Numbered from the stretch's first letter, positions 24,249 to 33,392 are shown. The stretch is DNA of 39,229 nucleotides from Salipiger bermudensis HTCC2601 (GCF_000153725.1 NZ_DS022276.1:3706243-3745471), one strand, 5' to 3'. A program made the numbers and translations. Notes: generated by a model from the sequence alone, not told the origin.

Positions 24249-27061
24249 GGCGCGAGCCCCCCGAGGATCTTGTCCGGTGTCATCGGCAGCGAGGCGAAGC
24301 GCACGCCGGTGGCATCGCGCAGCGCGTTGGAGATCGCCGGCGGGATCGAGCACATCACCGCCTCGGCGATGCCGCGTCCGACCCGCGGGCTGTCTGGCGG
24401 CGGCGGCAGGGTGATCAACTCCTGCGCCCGTGCACCGGGCACGTAGCGGTCGCCCAGAGGCACGTCGCCGGCGCGCGCCACGTGGTAGCGGTTGAGGTTC
24501 CAGCGCCCGTCGGCGGGGCCCTCCATGCCCGGCGGCATGTCCTCGAGCAGGCTGTAACTGATCGCCATCGCGACGCCGCCCTGACTCTGCCCCGAGACCA
24601 GCTCGGGCACGTGGATGTGCCCGGCATTGAGCACGCTCAGCACATTCTCGACCTGCACGCGTCCGCTCGCGCGGTCGAGCGTCAGCCCGACCACGTTGAC
24701 ACAAGGGGCCCAGACATAGCGCGAATAGCGCGCGGTCTCGGGCGCGGGGTAGCTGCCGTCGCGGCGCGGGATCGGCTGCGGCGCGGTCTTGCTGCCGTGG
24801 TAATAGGCCAGCCCGTCGAGCTGCAGGCGCAGCGCGCCGCCGGGCGTGTCGAAATCGGCCTCGACCCAGACGTTCTGGAAATAGGCATGCCCCAGCGCGC
24901 CGGTGGGCAGGCCCATTTCATGGACCACCTCGGCCAGCGCCGCCAGCGTCAGCGGCGCGCCAATCCCGCCCGCAGGCCGCAGCGCGCCGGCGTCCCAGAC
25001 CACATCCTCGGGCGACAGCGGACCACCGCCCCAGAGCCTTGCCGCCGCGACCAGCAGCGAGCCGCGCAGCAAGGCCTGCGCCGTCTGTTGCACGGTGTTG
25101 ACCTGATGCAGCCCGGTCAGGCAGGCCGAGGACGAGCCGGTGCCCTTCTGGGTCCACATCGGATCGTCCCAGCGGTCTGGGTTGTCGCTGTCGTCGCTCA
25201 GCCCGGTCTGCGGGAAGAGCGTGTAGCCGCCCATCTCGACGCGGGTCGCATTGGCCCCGAGGATCGGCCCGATGGTGACCCCCAGCGTCGTGGCCGAGCC
25301 GTTGCCCATGTCCACCGCATCGGACTGCACTGTCAGCGTGCCGTCGCGCTCGAGATGCACCGCCGCGACCATGCCGTCGCCCGAGGTGCCGTAGGCCTGC
25401 AACGACATGGCGAGCCCGGTGCCGTAGGTCCGCCCCTCGGCCTCGTGCGCGGCCCGGATCTCGGCGCGCTCGGCCCAGAGCGGGTGCGCCGCGGCGATGT
25501 CGAGCATTTCGGGCAGGCTCAGCGATTGCTCGATGGGGCCGCCGGTGACCGTGGTGTCGCCCTCGGCGATCAGGTTGGCCCGGCGCAGCGCCATCGGGTC
25601 CCAACCCTGCGCCGCGGCGAGATCGTCTAGCGCCGTCTCGATGGCGAAATAGGCCTGCGGGCCGCCGAAGCCGCGCTGCGAGCCGCCAGAGATGTTCTCG
25701 GTGTGCAGGGCCTCGGCGTGGATGTCCGCCACCGGCAGGCGATAGCTGCCTCCCGCGCAGAGCGCTCCCAACGAGGCCACGTAGGGCGACAGGTTGCGCC
25801 GCCCGCCGCCATCGAAGCTCATCGAGAGCTGGACCGCCTCGAGCCGCATGTCGTCATGGGCATAGAGCGTGCCCTCTGCCGTCGTGGCGTGGCGCTTGAG
25901 CCCGACGCGGAACTGCTCGAACCGGTCATAGGCGAGGCGGACCGGGTTGCCGTCGGCAAAGGCCACCGCCAGCGCCAGCATCAGCGAAAACGGCGAACTG
26001 TCGCGCCCGCCAAAGCCCCCGCCCGGGTAACAGCTGTGCAGCGTCACATGGCTCAACTCCGGGACCGGAGAGCCGGCGCTGCCGAACATGCTGGCGATGT
26101 TGCGCAGGTCGCCATCGGGCGACTGGGTGCCGAGAACCAGCTGCATCTCCCGGCGTGCCGGGTCGATCCAGGCAAGGCCAGCCTCGGGCTCCATGAACAT
26201 CGGGTCCATCGCCCGCATCTCGGCGCGGATCGGCTGGCGGATCAGCCCGGTCGCCTCGTCCAGCGCCTTGCGGATGCGCGCCTGCACGCCCGGCGCCTCG
26301 CGCGCATAGGTCTCGGCGTCAGTGCCGGCATAATCGAAGCCCGGATCCTTGACGTAGAGCGTGCGCGGATCGAACGGGTGATCCGGCAGCGGCGTGCCGT
26401 CAGGGCCTTCGCCGGGCCCGTAGTGCTGCACGATGCCGTCATCCCCGGCGAGGAAGCGGCGCGCCGCTCGATAGGCTGCGAGGCTGTCGAAAAGCAAAAG
26501 CGCCACAGCCTGCCCGAGGAAGTTCGGCGTCGTGCCCGGCATCACCAGAAGGTCGAAGCTCAGCCCATCCGGCAGGTTGAAGCTGCCGTCCTTGGCCGCC
26601 TTCTCCTGCTCTGCGGCCTTGGCCGACAGGAGGTCATCCACGTGTAGATCGCGCTCGAACTGCACCGGCGCGTCGAAGAGCCTCGGGTCGAGATCGCTGC
26701 CGAGGATCACCCGCGTCGGCGCGGCCTCTGGCGGCAGAGGCGCAAGGTCCAGCCCGAGAAAGGCCTCCTGCGTGGTGCGGGCGCGCAGGTAGAGCGCGTG
26801 CCACTGGTGATCCGGCCAGCCCGCCATGTCGCCGGCTCGAAAATCGCGGGCGTAGATCTTCTGGCCGGTGACCTTGGCCAGCCCCTCAATGCGCTGTGCG
26901 GCCACCCCGGGCACCGGGCCGAGCGGTGTGGAGACACCCGCACCCGCGCCCTGCCCGCGACCCGGCAGTCCCAGCACGCTCAGCCCGATGATCCCGGATG
27001 CGGTTTTCAGAAAGCCGCGGCGCGTCATCGGCGCGGCATTGCTGACTGGCGGGGGTGCCAT
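24245..27061 (-). CDS. Molybdenum hydroxylase large subunit, Tat-exported (IorB-like)
   Basis: A 938-residue molybdopterin-binding subunit of the xanthine dehydrogenase/aldehyde oxidoreductase family. The N-terminus has a twin-arginine signal (MTRRGFLKTASGIIGL, Arg14-Arg15), so it should be folded with its cofactor and exported. Family motifs include CYPGGGFGGRDSSPF, GGSQRGFGGPQAYFAIE and, near the end, GRGIAEAVMCSIPPAISNAL with the presumed catalytic Glu900. Operons of this IorAB type lack the FAD subunit and use a cytochrome c, as here. The substrate (an aldehyde or N-heterocycle) is unknown. The ATG at 27061 has GAGGGAGAGGG upstream; an ATG at 27028 is an alternative start. It is the first gene of the operon. 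Confidence 0.93.
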   Translation of the reverse strand: MAPPPVSNAAPMTRRGFLKTASGIIGLSVLGLPGRGQGAGAGVSTPLGPVPGVAAQRIEGLAKVTGQKIYARDFRAGDMAGWPDHQWHALYLRARTTQEAFLGLDLAPLPPEAAPTRVILGSDLDPRLFDAPVQFERDLHVDDLLSAKAAEQEKAAKDGSFNLPDGLSFDLLVMPGTTPNFLGQAVALLLFDSLAAYRAARRFLAGDDGIVQHYGPGEGPDGTPLPDHPFDPRTLYVKDPGFDYAGTDAETYAREAPGVQARIRKALDEATGLIRQPIRAEMRAMDPMFMEPEAGLAWIDPARREMQLVLGTQSPDGDLRNIASMFGSAGSPVPELSHVTLHSCYPGGGFGGRDSSPFSLMLALAVAFADGNPVRLAYDRFEQFRVGLKRHATTAEGTLYAHDDMRLEAVQLSMSFDGGGRRNLSPYVASLGALCAGGSYRLPVADIHAEALHTENISGGSQRGFGGPQAYFAIETALDDLAAAQGWDPMALRRANLIAEGDTTVTGGPIEQSLSLPEMLDIAAAHPLWAERAEIRAAHEAEGRTYGTGLAMSLQAYGTSGDGMVAAVHLERDGTLTVQSDAVDMGNGSATTLGVTIGPILGANATRVEMGGYTLFPQTGLSDDSDNPDRWDDPMWTQKGTGSSSACLTGLHQVNTVQQTAQALLRGSLLVAAARLWGGGPLSPEDVVWDAGALRPAGGIGAPLTLAALAEVVHEMGLPTGALGHAYFQNVWVEADFDTPGGALRLQLDGLAYYHGSKTAPQPIPRRDGSYPAPETARYSRYVWAPCVNVVGLTLDRASGRVQVENVLSVLNAGHIHVPELVSGQSQGGVAMAISYSLLEDMPPGMEGPADGRWNLNRYHVARAGDVPLGDRYVPGARAQELITLPPPPDSPRVGRGIAEAVMCSIPPAISNALRDATGVRFASLPMTPDKILGGLAP

Positions 27062-27615
27062 GCCCGTCTCCCTCTCCCTCAACGCTCCGTGTCGGAGCTC
27101 GTCCGGGTGGACGATCAAAATTAAATTATGTTTAGATGCTTTGAGGCGAGCGTGACGGCACACGGCACAACCGTCAAGTGCGGCGGCGGGACGACACAAG
27201 GATTTTCTCTGAAAGATCGACGTGAGGCGCCGGACTGGCTCAAGAAGCAGGACCGGCCCGGACGCAGTCCCGAAGACCTGCGCCCGAACCAACGGGCCAC
27301 GACGGCCCAGCACACACCCACACACCTGCACCGGACGCACTTGCGAGCCGATAGATCACGCACCTCCCCTCGCGAGGAAAGAAGGCTGTCCGGATGACAG
27401 GTGCCCGATATGGTTCGGACGCCGGCCCCGGACGTCGGGATGGATGATGGCGGCACTGCAGCCCGAAGCGGGAACAATCTGCAGCACCACCGAGGAAAAC
27501 CTACCTGCAATAAAGCGAAGGGAAAAAAGTCCTTCATATTTCGACAATCAACGTCCTGAGATTGCCATGACCGCGCCAATCCGAGAACGCCGAAAGTCCC
27601 GGACATGTCAGCGGC

Positions 27616-27644
27616 TTGACATATGCCCGTCCGAAGATGTTAGC
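27616..27644 (+). promoter_or_regulatory. Possible promoter in the gene-free region
   Basis: A consensus -35 hexamer TTGACA (27616-27621) is followed after 17 bases by GTTAGC (27639-27644), a weak -10. No coding gene starts within the next 350 bp. Confidence 0.3.
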
Positions 27645-27650
27645 GAAGAG

Positions 27651-27768
27651 AATGCCACCTCCCGAGCCCAACCACGCCTGACCGGCTCCGCCGACGCAAG
27701 AGAACCCGAAGCCTTGCCTCGCACCGACGGCTCGATTCCAGCTCCATCCTTTGGTCAAAAGGCTTTTG
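27651..27768 (+). ncRNA. Candidate small RNA (about 118 nt)
   Basis: If the preceding promoter works, a transcript would start near 27651 and could end at the short hairpin CCTTT-GGTCA-AAAGG (27748-27762) followed by CTTTTGCT. The interval has no protein-like frame and includes CCACCTCCCGAG, a possible anti-Shine-Dalgarno stretch. Both boundaries are guesses, and the hairpin is weak. Confidence 0.2.
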
Positions 27769-28026
27769 CTTCTGGCGCACTTCGGAGCGGTCAGCTGGCA
27801 GGTCTCACACCATGGTCGTCGCCATCGGCAAGCTGCTGCTTGGGGAGCTGGCACAGCGCCTGAGCGGGACCGCGCATCGCGTCGCGGCGGAGAGAAGAGA
27901 GCGACAGGCGGGAAAGCCCTTGCAACCGGGTGATGTTCCCGTTTCAGTCTCGGCAAGAGCGCGCCGCCTCCGCAACGCCCCCCTTTTCCGCGCGGCGCCA
28001 ACGATCCGAAGACCCCGGGAGCCTCG

Positions 28027-29160
28027 ATGACCCTGCGCTTTCTGCACGCCTCCGACCTGCATATCGGCCGGAAGTTCGCCAACATCCCCCAGCCCGCCGA
28101 TGGCAACATCCGCGGCCGGCTGATGGAGGCCCGCCACGGCGCCATTGCCCGCCTCGCGCAGGTCGCCAAAGACAAGGGCGCGGCGCATATCCTCCTCGCC
28201 GGCGACACGTTCGACACCGCCACGCCCTCTCCGGCGGTGGTGCGCCAGGCGCTTGCCGCCATGGGCGAGGCCGAGGGCGTGACCTGGTGGCTGCTGCCGG
28301 GCAACCACGACAATCTGCGCGATGCCGAGCCGCTCTGGGACAGCATCCGCGAGACAGCGCCCGCAAATGTCAAAGCAGTGACCGAAGCCGCGCCCACAGC
28401 CCTCGACGACCATGCCACCCTCCTGCCCTGTCCCGTCGCCTACCGGGCCGGCGGCAGCGATCCCACCGAGGCGATGGTGGGCATGGACAGCCCAGAGGGC
28501 CACCTGCGCATCGGGCTCGCCCATGGCGGCGTCACCGATTTCACCGAGAGCGGCGAGGTCATCGCGCCCGACCGCGACCGCAGCGCGCGGCTCGACTACT
28601 TAGCCCTCGGCGACTGGCACGGCCGCATGGCGGTCTCGCCGCGCGTGCACTATCCCGGCAGCCCCGAACAGGACCGCTTCAAGCACGGCGCCCGCGGCGT
28701 CTGCCTCTGCGTCAGCCTCACCGCCCCCGGTGCGCCGTCGCAGGTCGAGGAGGTCGAGACCGGCCAGTTCCTCTGGACCGAGATCCCGCTGCCGCTTCAC
28801 CCCCGTCAGGACGCCGCCGCCGCCCTCGCCGCCGCGCTGCCGCCTTCGGGGCGGCGCGACGTGCTGGTGCGCGTCAACGCTTCGGGCTGGGCCGGGCTCG
28901 CGGACCGGGCGCAGCTTGACGAAACGATCGCCCGTCTGGGACCGGAATTCGCCCATTTCGAGCTGCGCGCCGAGGCGCTCGGCACCCAGTACGACGCCGC
29001 CGATCTCGACCAGATCGACCATGGCGGCGGCGCCCTGCGCATTGCCGCCGAGGCGCTGATGGCCGATGCCGAAGCCGACACACTCTCCCCGGAGGAGCGC
29101 GCCGCCGCCGCTGATGCGCTGGCCCGGCTCTATGCCTATGTGCGGAAGGGTGCGGAATGA
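28027..29160 (+). CDS. SbcD/YhaO-like metallophosphoesterase (DNA repair exonuclease)
   Basis: A 377-residue nuclease of the SbcD/Mre11 calcineurin-like group. The metal-binding motifs are complete: DLHIG (Asp10, His12), GDTFD (Asp60), GNHDN (Asn93, His94), AHGG (His166) and GDWHG (His198). The C-terminal 150 residues would contact the partner ATPase. The start follows CGGGAG, and the stop overlaps the next ATG (ATGA). Together with the YhaN-like gene it forms a two-gene operon like Bacillus yhaO-yhaN, presumably acting on DNA ends or structured DNA. It is shorter in its C-terminus than classical E. coli SbcD. Confidence 0.9.
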   Translation: MTLRFLHASDLHIGRKFANIPQPADGNIRGRLMEARHGAIARLAQVAKDKGAAHILLAGDTFDTATPSPAVVRQALAAMGEAEGVTWWLLPGNHDNLRDAEPLWDSIRETAPANVKAVTEAAPTALDDHATLLPCPVAYRAGGSDPTEAMVGMDSPEGHLRIGLAHGGVTDFTESGEVIAPDRDRSARLDYLALGDWHGRMAVSPRVHYPGSPEQDRFKHGARGVCLCVSLTAPGAPSQVEEVETGQFLWTEIPLPLHPRQDAAAALAAALPPSGRRDVLVRVNASGWAGLADRAQLDETIARLGPEFAHFELRAEALGTQYDAADLDQIDHGGGALRIAAEALMADAEADTLSPEERAAAADALARLYAYVRKGAE

Positions 29161-31754
29161 AGCTGCGCGCCATCGAGCTGCACAACGTCCGTCAGTTCAC
29201 CTCGCCAGTCCGCATCGACGGCATCGGCGACGGTCTGAACGTGCTGAGCGAACCCAACGAGGCCGGCAAGTCGACGCTGTTCGACGCGCTGCAGGCGCTG
29301 TTCTTCAAGCCCCACGGCAGCGCCGACAAGGAGACCAAGGCGCTCCGCCCCCATGCCGGCGGCGCCCCCGAGATCCGCGTCGATCTGGAGATCCCGGAGG
29401 GCACCTTCACCGTCGCCAAGCGCTGGCTGCAGAAGTCCTCCGCCACGGTGCATCAGGACGGCCGCCTGATCGCGCAGGCCGATGCCGCCGAGGCGTGGAT
29501 CGCCCGCGCCCTCGGTCAGGACGCCGGCGGGCCGTCGGGGCTGATCTGGGTGCGGCAGGGCCTCACCGCGCTGACAGATGGTTCGAAAAAGGAGAAGGAC
29601 GCGGCGCTCGAGGCGCGGCGCGACCTGCTCTCTTCGGTCAGCGAGGAGGTCGAGGCGATGACCGGCGGGCGGCGCATGGACGCGGCGTTGCGGCGCTGCC
29701 GCGAGGAGCTGGGGCTTTACGCCACCGGCACCGGCCGACCGCGCACCGGCGGGCCGTGGAAGGCGGCGCAGGACCGGGTCGAGGCCCTCACGTCGGACCG
29801 CGACAGGCTGGCGGGGCTCACGCAGGACCTTCACGGTGCGCTGGCGGCGCGCAACCGCGCCCGCCGCACGCTGGCCGAGCTCACCGCCAGTGACGCGATC
29901 GAGAGCCGCCGCAGCCGGCTCGAGGCCGCCCGCGCCGCCCATCAGGCCGCCACCCGCCACGCCGAGGAGGCCGAAGCGCTGGCCCGCAAGACCGACATGG
30001 CGCGGCTCACCGCCTCGAACGCGCAGGCGCGGCTCGACGGGCTGCGCAAGGCGCTGGCCGAGCTTGCCGAGGCCACGACCCTCGGCACCGAAACAGAGGC
30101 CGCCGCCACGCAGGCGCGCGCCACCCATGCCGAGGCCGTCGAGGTCCATGCGCAGGCCCAGACCGCCCTGCAGGGCGCCGCCGAGGCGCTCGACCGGTCC
30201 GAGACCGACCGTCGCCGCGCCGAGCGCGCGCAGGCGGCGCGCGACAGCGCCGACCGGCGCAAGGATCTCGAGACCCGCCTCACCGAGGCCGACCGCGCCC
30301 GCACCGAGATGGAGCGCGCCAAGGCGGCGATACAGGGCCCTGATGCCAAGGCCCTGCAGCGCATCGAGGCTCGCGCCGCCGATCTCACCGCCACCGAGGC
30401 CGCCCGCGATGCCCGCGCCACCCAAGTTCTGATGCGCTACGCCGAGGGCGCCACCGCGCAGGTCCGGCTCGAGGGCCGCGCGCTCGAAGAAGGCGGCGCC
30501 CTGCCCCTGACCCGCGCCGCGCAGCTCGAGATCGACGGCATCGGCAGGCTCGAGATCCGCCCGCCCGAGATTGGCGGCAGCGACCCGGTCGAGGCGGCCC
30601 GCGCCGCCCTGCGCGCAGCCCTCGCCGAGATCGGCGCCGAGCGCCTCGACGACGCCCGCAGCATGGCCGCCGCCCGCAGCCGCGCCGAGCAGACCCATGG
30701 CGAGGCGCGCGCGGTTCTGGCCTCGCTCGCGCCCGAGGGGCTCGACGCGCTGCGACAGCAGCTCGCCGCCCTGCCCAAGGCCGAAGAGGCCGAGGACGCC
30801 CCGGATCTCGCCATTGCCATTGCCGCCCATGAGGCCGCGCGCGAGGCCGAGAAGCGCGCGCGCGCGAGCCTCGCCAGCGCCGCCGAACGGCTGTCGCAGG
30901 CGCTGTCCGAGAAGACCCGCACCGAGACGCTGCTCGCGCAGGTCACGGACCGGCTCGCCCGCGCCCGCGCCGCGCTCGAGGGCGCGGAGAGCGACGAGGC
31001 GGCGCTCGCGGCGCAGGCCGAGACCGCGCGGCAGCAGCTGCACCTCGCCGAGGCAGCCCATGCGGAGAAGCTTCAGAGCGCGCCCGATCTCGCCGGCGCC
31101 GAGGCGGCGCTGGCGCGGGCGCAATCGGTCGAGGATCAGGCCCGACAGGAGATCGAGACCCTGCGACCCGAGCTCGCCCGCCTCGAGGAGCGGATCGCCC
31201 GCGCCGCCGGGGACGCGGTCGAGGAGCGTCTCGCAGAGACCGAGGAGATGCTGGCCGGGGCCGAGGCCGACCTCGCGCGCATCAGCCACGAGGTCGCAGC
31301 GCTCACGCGGCTCGAACAGGCGCTTACCGCGGCGCGCACCGAAGCCAGGGAGCGCTATTTTGAACCGGTCGCCAAGGAGTTGCGCCCGCTCCTCAACCTT
31401 CTGTGGCAGGATGCCGAGCTCACCTGGGCCGAGGATTCTCTGCTGCCCGACGGCCTCGTTCGTCACGGCCAGGCCGAGCCGCTGGATATCCTTTCGGGCG
31501 GGACGCAGGAACAGGTGGCGCTGCTGGTGCGGCTGGCCTTCGCGCGGATGCTGCAGGCGGCGGGCCGCGCGGCGCCGGTGATCCTTGACGATGCGCTGGT
31601 GTTCACCGACGACGACCGCATCGAGCGCATGTTCAACGCGCTGCATCGTCAGGCGGCGGACCTGCAGATCCTCGTGCTCACCTGCCGGCAGCGCGCCTTC
31701 CGCGATCTCGGTGGGCGGTCGCTGCGCGTCCTGCCGCTCGACGCGACCGCCTGA
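29157..31754 (+). CDS. YhaN-like SMC-type AAA ATPase
   Basis: An 865-residue Rad50/SbcC-like protein. Walker A SEPNEAGKST (31-40) opens the N-terminal ATPase lobe, and the ABC signature LSGGTQEQ (from 779) and Walker B VILDDA (about 808-813) close the C-terminal one. Between them run two long alanine/arginine/glutamate-rich coiled coils. No zinc-hook CxxC lies at the apex; instead residues about 423-475 form a likely beta-rich insert (QVRLEGRALEEGG, GIGRLEIRPPEIGG). That matches YhaN-type proteins and not classical SbcC. It should form a complex with the coupled SbcD-like nuclease and move or sense DNA ends by ATP-driven opening. It converges on the RpiR gene. Confidence 0.9.
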   Translation: MKLRAIELHNVRQFTSPVRIDGIGDGLNVLSEPNEAGKSTLFDALQALFFKPHGSADKETKALRPHAGGAPEIRVDLEIPEGTFTVAKRWLQKSSATVHQDGRLIAQADAAEAWIARALGQDAGGPSGLIWVRQGLTALTDGSKKEKDAALEARRDLLSSVSEEVEAMTGGRRMDAALRRCREELGLYATGTGRPRTGGPWKAAQDRVEALTSDRDRLAGLTQDLHGALAARNRARRTLAELTASDAIESRRSRLEAARAAHQAATRHAEEAEALARKTDMARLTASNAQARLDGLRKALAELAEATTLGTETEAAATQARATHAEAVEVHAQAQTALQGAAEALDRSETDRRRAERAQAARDSADRRKDLETRLTEADRARTEMERAKAAIQGPDAKALQRIEARAADLTATEAARDARATQVLMRYAEGATAQVRLEGRALEEGGALPLTRAAQLEIDGIGRLEIRPPEIGGSDPVEAARAALRAALAEIGAERLDDARSMAAARSRAEQTHGEARAVLASLAPEGLDALRQQLAALPKAEEAEDAPDLAIAIAAHEAAREAEKRARASLASAAERLSQALSEKTRTETLLAQVTDRLARARAALEGAESDEAALAAQAETARQQLHLAEAAHAEKLQSAPDLAGAEAALARAQSVEDQARQEIETLRPELARLEERIARAAGDAVEERLAETEEMLAGAEADLARISHEVAALTRLEQALTAARTEARERYFEPVAKELRPLLNLLWQDAELTWAEDSLLPDGLVRHGQAEPLDILSGGTQEQVALLVRLAFARMLQAAGRAAPVILDDALVFTDDDRIERMFNALHRQAADLQILVLTCRQRAFRDLGGRSLRVLPLDATA

Positions 31755-31764
31755 GCGCCGCCGG

Positions 31765-32589
31765 TCAGACCTCGCCGAGCCGCGCGTTGACCTCGTCGAT
31801 CCGGCGCAGCCGCGAGCGCGCGATGGCACCGGCGCGCTGGGTCGCGCGCGCCCCGATCTGGCTACACAGCGACAACACCGCCGCGTGGCTTTCCTGTGCC
31901 TCGGAGGTCTCGGTCCGGCAGCGGAACTGCCAGCGCACCCCGGCGGCGAGCCCGGCCTCCTCGTCGCCGATCAGCGCGATCGGCACACCGCTGCGGCGCA
32001 GCTCGTCGAGCAGCGCCTCGGTACGGCCCTCTCGGCGCCCGAGCGCCATGCAGATCACCAGATCATCGGGAGCAATCTCGGTGACGTATTCGCCAAGACT
32101 GACACCGGGCTGCGGAATGCTGGCGCATGTCGGCGCCACCTGTACCAGTTGGGTCTGCAGGTAATCCGCGAACACCCGGCACAGCCGGAAACCCACCAGC
32201 CAGACGCGGCGTGACGACACCACCGCATCCGCAAGGCTCTCTAGGTCGTCGGTATCGACCTGCTGGTAGGTCCAGATCAGGTTGTCGATCTCATCTCGCA
32301 CGGTTTCCGAGATCTCGGTCGTGCCCGTCCGCAGGCGTGGCCGCACGCTGATCTGTCCGTTGCATTGCTGGCGCTCGTCGCGGGCGGCGCGCCGCGCGGC
32401 GTCGTAATTCTCGAACCCCAGCCGCCGCACGAAGCGCGACACCGTCGCCTTGGACACGCCGCAAAGCCGCGCCAACTCCTGCGCGTCATAGGAGGCAAGG
32501 TCGCCTGGAAACTCTAGAAGGAAGCAGCCGAGCTTGTACTCGGCACGATGCAAATCGGGAAGTTGCGCTCGAACGCGGGCAAGAAACAT
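31765..32589 (-). CDS. MurR/RpiR-family regulator with SIS domain
   Basis: A 274-residue regulator. The N-terminal RpiR helix-turn-helix spans residues 1-77 (LPDLHRAEYKLGCFLLEFPGDLASYDAQELARLC, abbreviated; recognition part GVSKATVSRFVRRLGF). A SIS sugar-phosphate-binding domain follows from about residue 120 (SRRVWLVGFRLCRVFADYLQTQL, then SGVPIALIGDEEAG). The family senses phosphosugars or related anions. No sugar-catabolic gene is nearby, so its target is unclear. A TGAAAT-N4-ATTTCA palindrome 15 bp upstream suggests autoregulation. Confidence 0.9.
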   Translation of the reverse strand: MFLARVRAQLPDLHRAEYKLGCFLLEFPGDLASYDAQELARLCGVSKATVSRFVRRLGFENYDAARRAARDERQQCNGQISVRPRLRTGTTEISETVRDEIDNLIWTYQQVDTDDLESLADAVVSSRRVWLVGFRLCRVFADYLQTQLVQVAPTCASIPQPGVSLGEYVTEIAPDDLVICMALGRREGRTEALLDELRRSGVPIALIGDEEAGLAAGVRWQFRCRTETSEAQESHAAVLSLCSQIGARATQRAGAIARSRLRRIDEVNARLGEV

Positions 32590-32603
32590 AAGAATAACCG
32601 TTC

Positions 32604-32619
32604 TGAAATCATAATTTCA
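32604..32619 (-). promoter_or_regulatory. TGAAAT-N4-ATTTCA palindrome before the RpiR gene
   Basis: A six-bp inverted repeat (32604-32609 and 32614-32619) in an A+T-rich stretch 15 bp upstream of the RpiR start. TGAAA...TTTCA-type sites are usual for RpiR-family proteins, so autoregulation is likely. The remaining DNA up to 32846 shows no gene or clear signal. Confidence 0.5.
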
Positions 32620-32846
32620 CACATCATTTTTGTGACGAGCGCTGCCTTCGCGCAAGTCCCGCGATCCAATTTCGCGGCTTTCGCACAAATTTTGCAGATG
32701 ACGGCGCTTGAGGCCGCCGCATGAGCAATAATCCGCCGGCACACACTCAACCATAGCGCGGACCGCGTCGATCCGCGTCGACCTGATGAAACGTGATGAA
32801 ATTTAAGTTTTACCCATTTTCGTCGCGTGAGGGTCGGCGCGGGCCC

Positions 32847-33392
32847 CTAGCCCTTCGCGATCTGCTCCGCGAATCCGCGGACGAAGGTCACCAACCGGTC
32901 CCGTGTGGCCGCGTCGGAGAGCCGGCCCTCGTCATCGAACAGCCCCGCGGCTTTCGAAACAAGCAACCGCCCTTCGAACCATGGCCGGGTGCCGAGGGTT
33001 CGCAGCACCGGCAGCCAGGCGTTCTGCGACAGGATGGTTCCGAAACCTCCGGGAGAGGCCCCGATCAGCGCCACCGACTTGCCCTTGAAGAGCGCCGCGC
33101 CGTCGCCCGAGCTCATCCAGTCGATAGCGTTCTTGAACACGCCGGGAACGCTGTTGTTGTACTCCGGCGTGAACATCAGCAGCCCGTCGGCCTCTGCAAG
33201 TGCGGCGCGCAGGTCGAGCACCGGCTGCGGCGTGCCCTCGGCCTCGAGATCAGCATCGTAGAGCGGCACGCCGTGGATCGTGCGGGCGTCGATTTCGACA
33301 CCGTCCGGCGCGTGTGCCGCGGCGGCGTGCAGCAGCCCTGTGTTGAAGCTCTTGCGGCGCAGGCTGCCCGACAATCCCAGAATGCGTGTCAT
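32847..33392 (-). CDS. NADPH-dependent FMN reductase (flavodoxin-like)
   Basis: A 181-residue flavoprotein of the NADPH-dependent FMN reductase/ChrR-like group. It starts RILGLSGSLRRKSFNTGLL, where SGSLRRKSFN is the FMN-phosphate loop, and has FTPEYNNSVPGVFKNAIDW, the family's central motif. It likely reduces quinones, azo dyes or chromate with NAD(P)H in the cytoplasm. The ATG at 33392 matches the family N-terminus; a frame extension to 33545 overlaps the MATE gene. It follows the MATE transporter by 31 bp on the same strand and is probably cotranscribed with it. Confidence 0.93.
   Translation of the reverse strand: MTRILGLSGSLRRKSFNTGLLHAAAAHAPDGVEIDARTIHGVPLYDADLEAEGTPQPVLDLRAALAEADGLLMFTPEYNNSVPGVFKNAIDWMSSGDGAALFKGKSVALIGASPGGFGTILSQNAWLPVLRTLGTRPWFEGRLLVSKAAGLFDDEGRLSDAATRDRLVTFVRGFAEQIAKG

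Larger units (their letters stand above)
27062..28026. other. 965-bp region without a convincing gene
   Basis: No open frame here has protein-like composition or a ribosome-binding site. The A+T-rich stretch at about 27110-27135 is the likely promoter region of the molybdenum operon on the minus strand (CATAAT, TTTAAT-like elements). A TTGACA hexamer at 27616 and a hairpin at 27748 could mark a small transcript (see next entries). The rest, including 27140-27600 and 27770-28016, shows nothing I can name. Confidence 0.6.

Noticed and set aside
27725-27745. tRNA T-arm-like GGCTCGATTCC
   Set aside because: The flanking bases do not pair as a T-stem and no acceptor or anticodon arm can be built.
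27222-27863. Open frames on both strands in the gap after the molybdenum operon
   Set aside because: Composition (Arg/Pro/Ser/Thr-rich, no hydrophobic core) and lack of ribosome-binding sites do not look like protein genes.
29136-31829. Long minus-strand frame antisense to the YhaN-like ATPase
   Set aside because: It is a shadow of the coding strand; the plus-strand protein has complete ATPase motifs.
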